Assembly: GCF_025717535.1 (NCBI RefSeq)
Contig: NZ_JAJIRO010000003.1
Coordinates: 124,001-188,000, forward strand
DNA: 64,000 nucleotides
Reading direction: 5' to 3'
DNA from: Paucibacter sp. Y2R2-4
GTDB lineage: Bacteria > Pseudomonadota > Gammaproteobacteria > Burkholderiales > Burkholderiaceae_C
Shown: positions 31,659 through 40,052 of the stretch, piece by piece
How the letters are laid out: the number at the start of each line of letters is the position of its first letter
Numbering within the stretch: the first letter of the stretch is position 1
The notes under the pieces: generated by a model
What the model saw: the letters and a program-made list of their open reading frames with translations, nothing else
Told to the model about the DNA's origin: nothing
The model's database searches: none
Program-made: the position numbers and the translations under genes

Positions 31659-33131
31659 TTAGCGCTCGGCGTCTGCCCCAGCTCCAGCCCCCGCCCCAGC
31701 CCCAGCGCGCGCCAGCGCCGCCTTGGCGCCGGCAACTCCTTGCAGCCGCTCGCGCAGATAGTTGGCCAGGCGCGGCTGCTGGCTGAAGGCGGCGTTGAAG
31801 CGGATGTGCGAATCAAAGGCGCGGTCGGCCGAGAAGGTGGCGCCGCGCACCAGCAAGATCTTGTTGCGGTAGGCGTCTTGCACCAGCAGGTTCAGGTCCA
31901 CCTCGGGCGGCACCGAGCCCCACAGGAAGAGGCCGCCCTCGCCGGGGTGGTCCAGCCGGATGCCGGCCTCGCTCAGCTGTTTGGCGCTGCTGTGGCGAGC
32001 GGCCATTAACTTGGCATTCAAGCGGTCCAGGTGCTTGCGCCAGCGCCCGGCGGCCAAGACTTCCAACATCACATATTCCTGCAGCGCCGAGGTGGTCAGC
32101 ACCGAGTAGATCTTCTCGCGCATCAGCGCCTTCAGCAGCGCAGGCTCGGCGGCCATATAGCCCAGGCGCAGCGCCGGGCTCAGCGCCTTGCAAAAGCTCG
32201 AGTAGTAGATCACCCGGTCCAGGCCCGAGAGGCTGGCCAGGCGGGTCGCGTGGCCGGGGTGGAAGTGGCCCTGCACATCGTCTTCGGCGATCAGCAAGCC
32301 ATGCTGCTGGGCCAGCACCAGCAGCTTGTGCAGATTGGCGGCACTGCTGCCCCAGCCGGTTGGGTTGTGCAACACCGTTTGCACAAACAGCAGGCGCGGG
32401 CGGTGCGCCAGGCAGGCGGCCTCCAGCTCTTGCAGGTCCAGGCCATCGGGGCGGCGTTTGATGGGCAGGATGCGAATGCCGTCTTTGCGCAGCCGGTCGA
32501 ACATCAAAAAGTAGCCCGGGTCTTCCACCAGCACCGTGTCACCCGGCTGCAAAAAGGCGCGGCAGATCAGGTCGATGGCATGGGTACCGCCATAGGTGGT
32601 GAGGATGCGGCCGGCGTCAGCGGCAATGCCCATGCCGCGCAAAACCAGCGCAATCCGCTCGCGCAACTCCGGCACGCCTTGCGCGGGGCAGCGCGTGGCC
32701 ATGCCGGCGCTGGCGCGGGCCATGCCGCGTTGCAGGGCAGCCAGCGGCACGGCGTCGTCCAGCCAATTGGGGGGCAGCGCGCCGCTGCTGGCCAGCAAGA
32801 CGCCGGCGCGCTGGTCATTGGCCTGCTGGGCCAGCCACACGCCTTCTTGCTCCTCGCCCGCCTCCAGCGCCGCCGCATCGGGCAGGGCAGCGCTGCGGGT
32901 TTCGCACACAAAGTAGCCGGCCCGGCCGCGCGACTCGATCAGCCCCAGTGCCACCAGCCTGTCATAGGCGCTGACCACGGTGTTGGGGCTCACCGCCAGC
33001 TGGGTGGCGAGCTGGCGGATCGACATCAAGCGTGCCGCAGCGGGCAGGCGGCCATCGGCCATCAGCTCGCGCAAGCGCAGCTCGATCTGGTCAGACAGCG
33101 GGGTGGGGGAGTCGCGGTGGAGAGAAAACAC
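31659..33131 (-). CDS. MocR-type transcription regulator (GntR HTH fused to aminotransferase fold)
   Basis: 490 residues. N-terminal GntR winged helix: DQIELRLRELMADGRLPAAA, SIRQLATQLAVSPNTVVSAY (recognition helix). The rest is a PLP-dependent aminotransferase fold with TTYGGTHAIDLICRAF, VQTVLHNPTGWG and YYSSFCKALSPALRLGY, where the Lys holds PLP. The protein ends in a Gly/Ala dipeptide tail (GAGAGAGA) coded by repeats. MocR regulators usually control a nearby amino-acid or PLP gene; here the LysE-type exporter just upstream is the natural target. Confidence 0.92.
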   Translation of the reverse strand: MFSLHRDSPTPLSDQIELRLRELMADGRLPAAARLMSIRQLATQLAVSPNTVVSAYDRLVALGLIESRGRAGYFVCETRSAALPDAAALEAGEEQEGVWLAQQANDQRAGVLLASSGALPPNWLDDAVPLAALQRGMARASAGMATRCPAQGVPELRERIALVLRGMGIAADAGRILTTYGGTHAIDLICRAFLQPGDTVLVEDPGYFLMFDRLRKDGIRILPIKRRPDGLDLQELEAACLAHRPRLLFVQTVLHNPTGWGSSAANLHKLLVLAQQHGLLIAEDDVQGHFHPGHATRLASLSGLDRVIYYSSFCKALSPALRLGYMAAEPALLKALMREKIYSVLTTSALQEYVMLEVLAAGRWRKHLDRLNAKLMAARHSSAKQLSEAGIRLDHPGEGGLFLWGSVPPEVDLNLLVQDAYRNKILLVRGATFSADRAFDSHIRFNAAFSQQPRLANYLRERLQGVAGAKAALARAGAGAGAGAGADAER

Positions 33132-33140
33132 AGGCCAAGA

Positions 33141-33734
33141 TTAGCGCAAGAAGCTGATGGCCAGCAGCACCAGGGTGCCGCCCATGCTCAGATTGAAGAG
33201 GCGGCGCTTCAGCGGGTCTTGCAAAAAGCGCCGAATCGCCACGCCGAACAGCGCCCAGGTGGACGAGACCGGCAAGCCGACCATGATGGAGGTCAAGGTC
33301 ACCAGCAGGGCGCCGAGCGGCACACTCAGGCCCGTCGGCATGAAGACCGAGGCCAGGGTGATGGCCTTGACCCAGCTCTTCGGGTTGATGGCCTGGAACA
33401 AGATCGCTTGCAGCATCGTCATCGGCTGGCCGGCCTCGGCGACCGACATGGCACTGAGCTTCCAGGCCAGCCAGATCAGATAGAGCGCGCCAGTCACCCG
33501 CAGGATTTGGTGCAAGACCGGGAAGGCGGCGAACAAGCTGCCCAGGCCCAGACAGGTGAGCAAGGTCAGCAAGGCCCCGCCCGCCTGAATGCCCAGAATC
33601 AAGGGCAGCGCGCGGCGGTAGCCGAAATTGGCGCCCGAGCTGGCCAGCAGCACATTGTTAGGCCCCGGCGTGCCCGACATCACAAAGCAATAACTCGCCA
33701 AAGGCAGCAAATCGGTGGGGGACAAGAAAGGCAT
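33141..33734 (-). CDS. LysE/RhtB-family amino-acid exporter
   Basis: 197 residues from ATG 33734 (GGAG about 11 bases before). LysE family marks: YCFVMSGTPGPNNVLLASSG near the start and about six helices (GGALLTLLTCLGLGSLF, LYLIWLAWKLSAM, AITLASVFMPTGLSVPLG, LLVTLTSIMVGLPVSS, TLVLLAISFLR at the end). Exports amino acids or related compounds; substrate unknown. It lies nine bases upstream of the MocR gene on the same strand, so both are one transcript. The AlkD gene on the plus strand begins 146 bases away. Confidence 0.9.
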   Translation of the reverse strand: MPFLSPTDLLPLASYCFVMSGTPGPNNVLLASSGANFGYRRALPLILGIQAGGALLTLLTCLGLGSLFAAFPVLHQILRVTGALYLIWLAWKLSAMSVAEAGQPMTMLQAILFQAINPKSWVKAITLASVFMPTGLSVPLGALLVTLTSIMVGLPVSSTWALFGVAIRRFLQDPLKRRLFNLSMGGTLVLLAISFLR

Positions 33735-33880
33735 GAGGGCAGCTCCAACAACAAGGCCTCCACTGTCATCGCCCAGCGCGTTTTGACCAAGGTACAGGCG
33801 TGGCATACAAGACTTGCGCTGTATCAGTGCGCGCAGCCCTACAGTCGCGTTTGTGGGAAATGAAAACGGGAGGGTGGGCT

Positions 33881-34543
33881 ATGGCGAAGAATTTGCCCGG
33901 GGTGCTGGCGCTGCTGCAGGCGCAGGCGCGCCCGGATCAGCTGGACGCCATGGCTCGCTTTGGCCTTACCGGCGCGCAGCGCCTGGGTCTGTCGGTGCCC
34001 AGCTTGCGTGCCTTGGGCAAGCAAATTGGGCCCGACCATGAGCTGGCCCTGGCCTTGTGGGACAGCGCCATTCCCGACGCGCAAATCCTCGCCAGCTTGG
34101 TGGCCGAGCCTGAGCGTCTGACGCTGGCGCAGATGGATTCTTGGACCCAAGGCATGCAAGCCTGGGATGTCTGCGACCAAGCCTGCCTGAACGCCTTTCG
34201 GCGCAGCCCCAAAGCCTGGGCGCGCATTCCTGTGTGGGCGGCGCAGCAGCCCGAGTTCGTCAAGCGCTGCGCGTTCTCTTTGCTGGCCGTGATGGCGGTG
34301 CATGACAAAAAGCGGCCCGACGCCGACTTCATTGCACTGCTTCCGCTGATTGCACAAGCCGCTGATGATGAACGTAACTTCGTCAAGAAATCAGTCAACT
34401 GGGCGTTGCGCCAGATCGGCAAGCGCTCGGCCCTGCTGCGCCCCGAGGCCATCGCCCTGGCCGAGCAATTGCGGCTGCGGCCGGAGAAAAGCGCCCGTTG
34501 GATTGCGGCCGACGCTTTGCGAGAGTTGCGCACTAAGCCTTAG
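33881..34543 (+). CDS. AlkD-like DNA alkylation repair protein
   Basis: 220 residues from ATG 33881, chosen because GGGAGGG lies six to seven bases before it; a longer frame begins at 33800 without that. HEAT-like helices typical of AlkD/AlkC: LDAMARFGLTGAQRLGLSVP, WDVCDQACLNAFRRSPKAW, NFVKKSVNWALRQIGKRSA (the W/K/R-lined DNA groove). AlkD glycosylases remove alkylated purines. Single gene, no SOS box looked for successfully in its short upstream region. Confidence 0.85.
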   Translation: MAKNLPGVLALLQAQARPDQLDAMARFGLTGAQRLGLSVPSLRALGKQIGPDHELALALWDSAIPDAQILASLVAEPERLTLAQMDSWTQGMQAWDVCDQACLNAFRRSPKAWARIPVWAAQQPEFVKRCAFSLLAVMAVHDKKRPDADFIALLPLIAQAADDERNFVKKSVNWALRQIGKRSALLRPEAIALAEQLRLRPEKSARWIAADALRELRTKP

Positions 34544-34574
34544 CGTGGGCTGGCATTCTGCCGCTCAGGGCCGC

Positions 34575-34931
34575 TCAGGGCAGCGGATGGTCGCTGTGCG
34601 AGACCTCATAGCCATCGGCCACATAGGCCGGCCCCTTCATCATCCAAACGATGACGCAGCCGCAGGTGACCGTCAGCGCCAGGGACCAGACAGTGAACAC
34701 CAGGCCCCACATGGCGTAGTCAAACAGCTGCAGCTGGCGCAGCTGCGCATTCAGGGCCAGTACCGTGTCGGGGCTGGCTTGCAAGGCCTGCCAGCCATGC
34801 ATGAGCAAGGCCGCCAGCAAGGGCCCAAAGGTCCCCGCCGCCAGCGAACGCGGCAAAGCCTTCAACAGCCGCCATTCCAAGCCGGCAGGTGCACGTTGCT
34901 GATAACCGGGGAGTTTGCGTAGCCAGTCCAT
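34575..34931 (-). CDS. Small membrane protein of unknown function
   Basis: 118 residues. Two membrane helices: LAAGTFGPLLAALLMHGWQ (~residues 31-50) and MWGLVFTVWSLALTVTCGC plus VIVWMM (~74-98), with a soluble loop between and an acidic end. Not recognised by motif. No partner gene; the following gene on the same strand is a PEP-CTERM protein some distance away. Confidence 0.6.
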   Translation of the reverse strand: MDWLRKLPGYQQRAPAGLEWRLLKALPRSLAAGTFGPLLAALLMHGWQALQASPDTVLALNAQLRQLQLFDYAMWGLVFTVWSLALTVTCGCVIVWMMKGPAYVADGYEVSHSDHPLP

Positions 34932-35040
34932 GCGGCTATTTTGCGTGAAGCGGGCCAGCTTTGCTGGCCCTGGCTCCGGCCCGAGGCAGGGGCCAGAGCC
35001 AAGCCGCTACGCGAGCGGCTGACTCAGCAAGGCTGAGCTT

Positions 35041-35709
35041 TCAGCGCAGCGGGCGACGACGCAGCAGGGCGAAGGCGCCAAGCCCCAGGAACATCAAGGC
35101 CGTAGAGGAGGGCTCGGGCACGGCCGTCACCGCGGCATTGACGGCATTGGGCGCAAAGTCTGGAATCGCTGCCACGCCCGAGACCGACACGCCATTGAAG
35201 CTGCTGCCCGTGAAGCGCGGCCACAGGTTCCAGGTGTAGTTGGCCTTGCTGAAGCCGTTCTCAGGCAAGACAGAGCCTGCGATGGTGGCCGAGATGGTGG
35301 AGCCGAAGATGGTGGCCGTACCGACATTGGCACCGCCACTGACGATAGAGCCATTGGCATTCACCACCACCGTTCGATCGAACAACACTTGAGTCAAGCC
35401 AAGACTGCTGCCGAAGGCGGCGGTGCCTTGGCCCCGATTGAAGCCCCAGACGTAGGCCGCCAAAGAGCTCGGCGAGATATTGCCCGCCATGGTGGCCGAG
35501 AGTTCAAAGACGTCACGGCTGGCGTCGTAGTTCACCCAGCTGGCGACGACATCAAACTCGCCGGTCTGTGCACCTTTGTAGGTGCTCAAAAAGTCCCCCA
35601 AGGGGTCTCCCACGGTCACCGCCTGAGCCGGTGCGGCCGCCAATCCAGCCACACTCAGGATGAGGGCCGAACTGGCTGCATAGGCTTTCTTCAATGCGCT
35701 TTGCTTCAT
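35041..35709 (-). CDS. PEP-CTERM sorting domain protein
   Basis: 222 residues from ATG 35709, with GGGAA before it. Signal peptide ending at AQA (about residue 30), body mostly beta/Gly/Ser/Thr-rich with WNLWPRFTGSSFNGVSVSG, then the sorting tail VPEPSSTALMFLGLGAFALL followed by RRRPLR. It should be exported and processed by exosortase. It is downstream of the sigma/anti-sigma/subtilisin operon on the same strand, 93 bases after the S8 gene's stop, and could be part of its output (inference). Confidence 0.85.
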   Translation of the reverse strand: MKQSALKKAYAASSALILSVAGLAAAPAQAVTVGDPLGDFLSTYKGAQTGEFDVVASWVNYDASRDVFELSATMAGNISPSSLAAYVWGFNRGQGTAAFGSSLGLTQVLFDRTVVVNANGSIVSGGANVGTATIFGSTISATIAGSVLPENGFSKANYTWNLWPRFTGSSFNGVSVSGVAAIPDFAPNAVNAAVTAVPEPSSTALMFLGLGAFALLRRRPLR

Positions 35710-35802
35710 TTGTAGTTCCCGGTTGAATGACAAATATCCGATAGAGCCGACGCCAAATGCGTTGGCTTTGGATGAGTACCCCGGGGACTAGAAAAGGTTG
35801 CC

Positions 35803-37116
35803 TTACAAGCTCGTCAAACTAGGGGGTGTGTTCAAGGCGCGGCATTGTTGCTGGGGCTGCAAGGCCTTCAAAGCCTGGCAAGCATTCAGCGTCGAGCCTG
35901 CTCCCTGGGGCGCGAGCAAGTCACGCAAAGGGCGCCGTGCGTTGCCGCTCGGCGTTGGCAGGGCTCTCATCAGGGCCGCCAAGCCGGTGGCATGGGCGGC
36001 GGCCAAGGAACTGCCACTGGCGTAGTCAAAACGTCCGCCGGGACTCAAGGTCAGCACATCTCGGCCTGGCGCGAGAAGTGCAGCTGAAATCGCTGAAGGG
36101 GGAAGGGGGCCATCCAAGCCGCCGGGCTCCATGGCCACGATCTGAACGCCCATCACATTGGCTGGAAAGCCCTGCAAGCTGCCATTGACCGGCAAGGCCC
36201 CCAAGACCCAAATGCCTCGGTTCAAGGCATACCGGGTCAAGAGACTCAGCAGCGGATCGGCAGGACCGCCCAGGCTGAGATTGATGATGTCCGCGTCCGC
36301 CGCGATGGCGGCGCCTAGGGCTTGGGCCAGTGTGAAGCTGTCGCAACGAGCGGAGGCTGAGTCGCGTTCCCAGCAGGCCCGGTAAGACAGCAAACGGGCC
36401 TGCGGCGCCACACCGACGATGCCAATCTGATTATTGGCCACGGCGGCGATCACGCCCGCCATCTGCGTGCCATGCCGCTCACCCTGGGGCGGCGCCGGAT
36501 GGCTGGGGCCGACAAAGTCCCGCTGCACTTGCACCCGCCCTTGCAGGTCGGGATGGGCGGCGTCCAAGCCCGTATCAATCAGGGCCACCTTCACGCCTTC
36601 CCCGCGTGTCCAACGCTGCGCTTCACTCACCTCCATGCGTGTGAAACCGCGCTGCAGTGCCCAGTACGGGTCGTTGTAATCGGTGCTTGCAGCGGCTTCG
36701 CTCAAGGTCTCGAACTGATGGAGTGGCTGGGCCAACTCGATGCGAGCGTCAGCCTTCAATCGCTCCAGCAGTTGGTCCCGGTCTTCACCGGAGGTGATGC
36801 GGAACAAAATGCAATGCAGCTTCAGGGGCGCAATCGTCCAGGCGGCGCGCCACTCCAAACCATGGCTGCGTGCAATTTCAGCGGCGACCCTCTGCGTGGC
36901 TGGGCTCAAGGCGTAGGACTGTGTGGCCCCGTAGGCCGCACGCGGTGTGCCGCCCACGGCGGGCAGGCTGTAGCCTTTCTCGGCCAAGGCCACGATCAGC
37001 AGGGACTCGCTCTCATGCTCGGCCATCGGAGCTTCAGGCGGGGCCGAAAAAGCGCAGGAGCAGACCCATCCCAGGCAGAGCGCCACCAAGAGTTGCAGCA
37101 AACGGCGAGGCATCAT
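35803..37116 (-). CDS. Secreted S8 (subtilisin-like) serine peptidase
   Basis: 437 residues. Signal peptide (core LLVALCLGWVCSC), then an I9-like propeptide ending near residue ~135 (RDQLLERLKADARIELAQPL), then the catalytic domain with Asp (VALIDTGLDAAHPD), His (RHGTQMAGVIAAV) and Ser (YASGSSLAAAHATGLA). All triad residues are present, so it should be active. Its ATG overlaps the anti-sigma stop by four bases (ATGA); it is the last gene of the ECF sigma/anti-sigma unit, suggesting either output of the sigma factor or a role in releasing it. Confidence 0.93.
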   Translation of the reverse strand: MMPRRLLQLLVALCLGWVCSCAFSAPPEAPMAEHESESLLIVALAEKGYSLPAVGGTPRAAYGATQSYALSPATQRVAAEIARSHGLEWRAAWTIAPLKLHCILFRITSGEDRDQLLERLKADARIELAQPLHQFETLSEAAASTDYNDPYWALQRGFTRMEVSEAQRWTRGEGVKVALIDTGLDAAHPDLQGRVQVQRDFVGPSHPAPPQGERHGTQMAGVIAAVANNQIGIVGVAPQARLLSYRACWERDSASARCDSFTLAQALGAAIAADADIINLSLGGPADPLLSLLTRYALNRGIWVLGALPVNGSLQGFPANVMGVQIVAMEPGGLDGPLPPSAISAALLAPGRDVLTLSPGGRFDYASGSSLAAAHATGLAALMRALPTPSGNARRPLRDLLAPQGAGSTLNACQALKALQPQQQCRALNTPPSLTSL

Positions 37117-37793
37117 GGTTGAGTGGCCGCGGGCTCGGTCGGCCCCAGCGGCTCGGCCAACAAGACGCCGGGCTCGGCCCTCAAGGCCTTCACCAATTCG
37201 GGCACCGACTTTCTTGCGTCCGGGTGTGGTGCGAGGCCGAAGAATTGGCCCTCAGGACTGCTCTGCACCAAGAGCAAACCATGGCTTTGCAGCAAGGACT
37301 GCAACTCCCCCAACTGCAAGTGCGGCGAGGGCACCAGGCGGATGCGAGGCGTCAGCCCCGTGGTGGGCGCTGCCGGCTGGCTCAGCACCTGGTAGTCCTG
37401 GGCAAGACCCGAGTAGCGCTGCCACAGCAGACCCAGGCCCAGGGCCTGGACGAGCAGCGCGGCGGCCATGGCGCGCGGCCAGTCCAAACCCAGGAAACGA
37501 GGCCGGCCTCCTTTAGGAAGCGCGGCCGCTTCGCTGGGCGCATGCTCTTGCGCCCAGAAACGCCGCAGCGCCGCATCCGCGTCCCCGGTATCGTCGCGCT
37601 CCGCGGACTCCTGCTGCATGGCCTGTCGGAGCTTTTGCTGGAACTGCATCTCTTCACGGCAATCCGGGCACTGATGCAGATGAGCTTCCAGGCTCTGACG
37701 CTGAGCTGGATCAGCGCTGCCGTTGAGCACCCATGGGATCAGCTCCCAAGCTTGGACATGTGCAGATTCCTGCGAGTGAGTTGAAGCATCCAT
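37113..37793 (-). CDS. Anti-sigma factor with zinc-finger head and periplasmic propeptide-like tail
   Basis: 226 residues from ATG 37793, five bases after the sigma gene. The N-terminal His-x3-Cys-x2-Cys (HLHQCPDC, about residues 37-44) is the zinc-binding anti-sigma domain; one membrane helix follows (MAAALLVQALGLGLLW near 130). The periplasmic end has SVPELVKALRAEPGVLLAEP, which resembles the propeptide segment of the S8 peptidase next to it (LLERLKADARIELAQPL). That likeness is my reading of a short stretch and needs a search to confirm. It keeps the ECF sigma factor inactive until a signal arrives. Confidence 0.85.
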   Translation of the reverse strand: MDASTHSQESAHVQAWELIPWVLNGSADPAQRQSLEAHLHQCPDCREEMQFQQKLRQAMQQESAERDDTGDADAALRRFWAQEHAPSEAAALPKGGRPRFLGLDWPRAMAAALLVQALGLGLLWQRYSGLAQDYQVLSQPAAPTTGLTPRIRLVPSPHLQLGELQSLLQSHGLLLVQSSPEGQFFGLAPHPDARKSVPELVKALRAEPGVLLAEPLGPTEPAATQP

Positions 37794-37798
37794 GGCGA

Positions 37799-38455
37799 TC
37801 AAGCTTGTTGGTTTCGGATAGCGGACGCCGACTTGGCGTCCAGACCGCCCAAGCCTGGCATCAGGTTTCTGAGGCGCAGCCGGGCATTGAACATACGCGC
37901 TTTGACGGTTCCTTCGGCGCAGCCCATCACTTGGCCGATCTCGGCACAGGACAGGCCGACGAAATAAGCCAGCTCCAAGGTCATGCGCAGGTCCTCGGGC
38001 AGGCGCTGCAGGCCTTTGGCCAGCCAGTCCCGCAACTCTTGTTCGGGGCGGGGGTCGCTGCGGGCCAGCGGGTCCATCAGTGGGTCGCTCCTAGCGGAAC
38101 CGGCACTTCGCTCCTCGGCTTGCGCAATTGCGATCTCGGTGGCGAAGGGCTCGCCATCGCGCAGCGCCTTCATCAGGGTTCGATAGGCGATGCCCATGAT
38201 CCAGGTACTGACCTTGGCTTCGCCCCGGTAGTCGGCCGCCTGAATCCAGACGACCCACAAAGTCTTGTTCACCACATCCTCGATCAATTCGGGGCTGCGG
38301 TTGAAGCGCCGCAGGAAGCGGCTGAGTCGCCCGAAGTAACGCCGGTACAGTCGCTCGAATGCGGCACGATCCCCCGTCGCTGCTGCGGCCAGTTCCTGCC
38401 GGTCCAAAGCTTCCGCTGCGAGCGAGGTGTCGACGGCAAAGGGTTTGGGAGTCAT
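37799..38455 (-). CDS. ECF-type RNA polymerase sigma factor
   Basis: 218 residues from ATG 38455. Region 2: AFERLYRRYFGRLSRFLRRF, SPELIEDVVNKTLWVVW (-10 recognition). Region 4: LQRLPEDLRMTLELAYFVGL, CAEIGQVMGCAEGTVKARMF (helix-turn-helix for -35). Missing region 1.1/3, as expected for ECF. Operon with an anti-sigma factor and a subtilisin. Divergent from the TorF porin gene with only 26 bases between the starts, so the two share one regulatory spot. Confidence 0.93.
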   Translation of the reverse strand: MTPKPFAVDTSLAAEALDRQELAAAATGDRAAFERLYRRYFGRLSRFLRRFNRSPELIEDVVNKTLWVVWIQAADYRGEAKVSTWIMGIAYRTLMKALRDGEPFATEIAIAQAEERSAGSARSDPLMDPLARSDPRPEQELRDWLAKGLQRLPEDLRMTLELAYFVGLSCAEIGQVMGCAEGTVKARMFNARLRLRNLMPGLGGLDAKSASAIRNQQA

Positions 38456-38481
38456 GGCCGTATGTTCCAAGAGGGAAGACG

Positions 38482-39243
38482 ATGGTTGCCTGTTTTCGAA
38501 AAAAAGACGTTTTTGCTTCTCGCTTGGCTTTTTGCTTCTCGATGCCCTGTGTGATCACTGGGCTGGCCGCAGGCTTGTCTTCCCTCCCAGCGCAGGCCGA
38601 TGACTGGGGCCTGAGCCTGGCTTTGTCCAGCGACTATGTTGTGCGCGGCATCACGCGCAGTATGGGCCAGGGCAGCCAAAGCCTGGACTACGGCTGGCGC
38701 CACAACAGCGGCTGGGCTGTGGACCTGGGCCTAGTCGCCCTGCATCAGGACGCCGAAGGGCGCTTGCTGCAGGCCTCGGCGCGTGTCGCTCAGGGCTGGC
38801 AATGGGATCAAGACTGGAGCGGCGACCTGAGCTACACCCACGCCGCTTACCCGGGCAGCACGCAGCGCCGCAACTTCAATTACGACGAGGTCTCAGGGCG
38901 AATGGTTTGGCAAGGGCGTTGGTTCATCAGTGGCAGTTGGTTTCCGAAGATGAGCCGACGCACTGCGCAAAACTCGCTGCTCAACGCACCCGCCTTCAGT
39001 GCCAGCCTGGGCCTGCATCAGAACTTGCCGCTGAGTCTGGCGCTCGATGCGGGCCTGGGTGTTTATTCGCACCGAAGCGATCCTGCGCGCAGCTATGCCT
39101 TCGGCAGCGTGGATCTGAGTTGGACGCGCGGACCTTGGCAATGCCATCTGAGCCATATCGCCAGCAATGCCGAGTCTCAAGGATTTTCCCAGGCGGGCCG
39201 CGCGGGCCAGCGCTGGTTGGCAACGCTGCAACTTGGTTTTTGA
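38482..39243 (+). CDS. TorF-family putative porin
   Basis: 253 residues from ATG 38482 after GAGGGAAG. Signal peptide ends near AQA (about residue 36). The body starts DDWGLSLALSSDYVVRGITR, the hallmark of the TorF/Gcw_chp porin family, and consists of beta strands ending in LATLQLGF, with C-terminal Phe as in outer-membrane proteins. Some relatives are found with nitrogen, aromatic or metal uptake; no ligand can be given. Divergent from the ECF sigma operon, so it may belong to the same regulon. Confidence 0.85.
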   Translation: MVACFRKKDVFASRLAFCFSMPCVITGLAAGLSSLPAQADDWGLSLALSSDYVVRGITRSMGQGSQSLDYGWRHNSGWAVDLGLVALHQDAEGRLLQASARVAQGWQWDQDWSGDLSYTHAAYPGSTQRRNFNYDEVSGRMVWQGRWFISGSWFPKMSRRTAQNSLLNAPAFSASLGLHQNLPLSLALDAGLGVYSHRSDPARSYAFGSVDLSWTRGPWQCHLSHIASNAESQGFSQAGRAGQRWLATLQLGF

Positions 39244-39442
39244 GCTGGGCATTGGATGGCCTCGGATCGCGTTCCGTTCCAGGGCAAATCGAGGGTTCAT
39301 AACTCGGCTGGACCACGCCACAATCGCAGATGTGCTTCAAGGTCAAGAGACAGCTGAATAACGATTGATTCAGACGGATTTCATTCTTCCATACACCACG
39401 GTTCTCGCACACCCAACTCTGCCCAGCAGAAAGCTCATTCAC
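39244..39442. other. Intergenic, nothing supported
   Basis: About 200 bases between the TorF porin and a lipoprotein gene; no ribosome site, terminator or gene recognised. Confidence 0.4.
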
Positions 39443-39859
39443 ATGCCCACATCAAGCCCCCGTATCCGGATTTCCTTGTCGCTGCTGGCTCTCTTGTTTG
39501 CAGCGGGATGTGCCAGCACGGCCGCACCTGAGAAAGCGCAAACGACTGTGGACGCCGCACAGTTGATTGGCAATTGGCAGGTTGACCTGCGGCCGCTGCC
39601 GAGCGCGCCGGGCTACTACCAAAACTTGGTTGTCACTGCGGTGCGCGACAAGACCTTTAGCGGAACCTTTTACGGCGCGCCGATTGAGCAAGCGCGAATC
39701 AACACCGATTGGGGCGCAGTTCGAATCGCCTTTGTGACCTCCGATCAATCGGGCGCTTATCACCACTCGGCGGTGTTGATGCCGAATGGCCGACTGGAGG
39801 GCCTGAGCAACTCCACCGGGCGAGACTTTCTGTCTTACTGGAGCGCAAGCAAGCCCTAG
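39443..39859 (+). CDS. Predicted lipoprotein
   Basis: 138 residues from ATG 39443. Lipobox FAAGCAS (Cys about 23). The mature part begins STAAPEKAQTTVDAAQLIGN, then forms a short beta-barrel-like domain (KTFSGTFYGAPIEQARINTD, WGAVRIAFVTSDQSGAYHHS). No named domain is recognised. Single gene between the TorF porin and the Fur-regulated receptor, transcribed in the same direction as both. Confidence 0.65.
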   Translation: MPTSSPRIRISLSLLALLFAAGCASTAAPEKAQTTVDAAQLIGNWQVDLRPLPSAPGYYQNLVVTAVRDKTFSGTFYGAPIEQARINTDWGAVRIAFVTSDQSGAYHHSAVLMPNGRLEGLSNSTGRDFLSYWSASKP

Positions 39860-39908
39860 CGCAGGGCCTTGGCCGTGCTGACTATCAAAATTGATGAACT
39901 TGCATCAA

Positions 39909-39927
39909 TTGAGAATGATTCTTGTTT
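39909..39927 (+). promoter_or_regulatory. Fur-box-like operator overlapping a TATAAT -10
   Basis: TTGAGAATGATTCTTGTTT contains the palindromic core GAGAATGATTCTTG, close to the GATAATGATAATC Fur consensus. A perfect -10 hexamer TATAAT follows at 39927-39932, with no clear -35. Its position 126 bases upstream of the haem-type receptor gene fits iron-repressed control of the receptor and TonB. Confidence 0.75.
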
Positions 39928-40052
39928 ATAATTTTGGTGTTCAGTGGGAAACGGGCTTGCCCGGATTCATCGACTAAGTTTTTCTAACTCTCTTTCCCCC
40001 CGCACAAGCCAGCTCTCTTGCCAGCCCGTGTCAGTCATCAAAGGACTCACTC

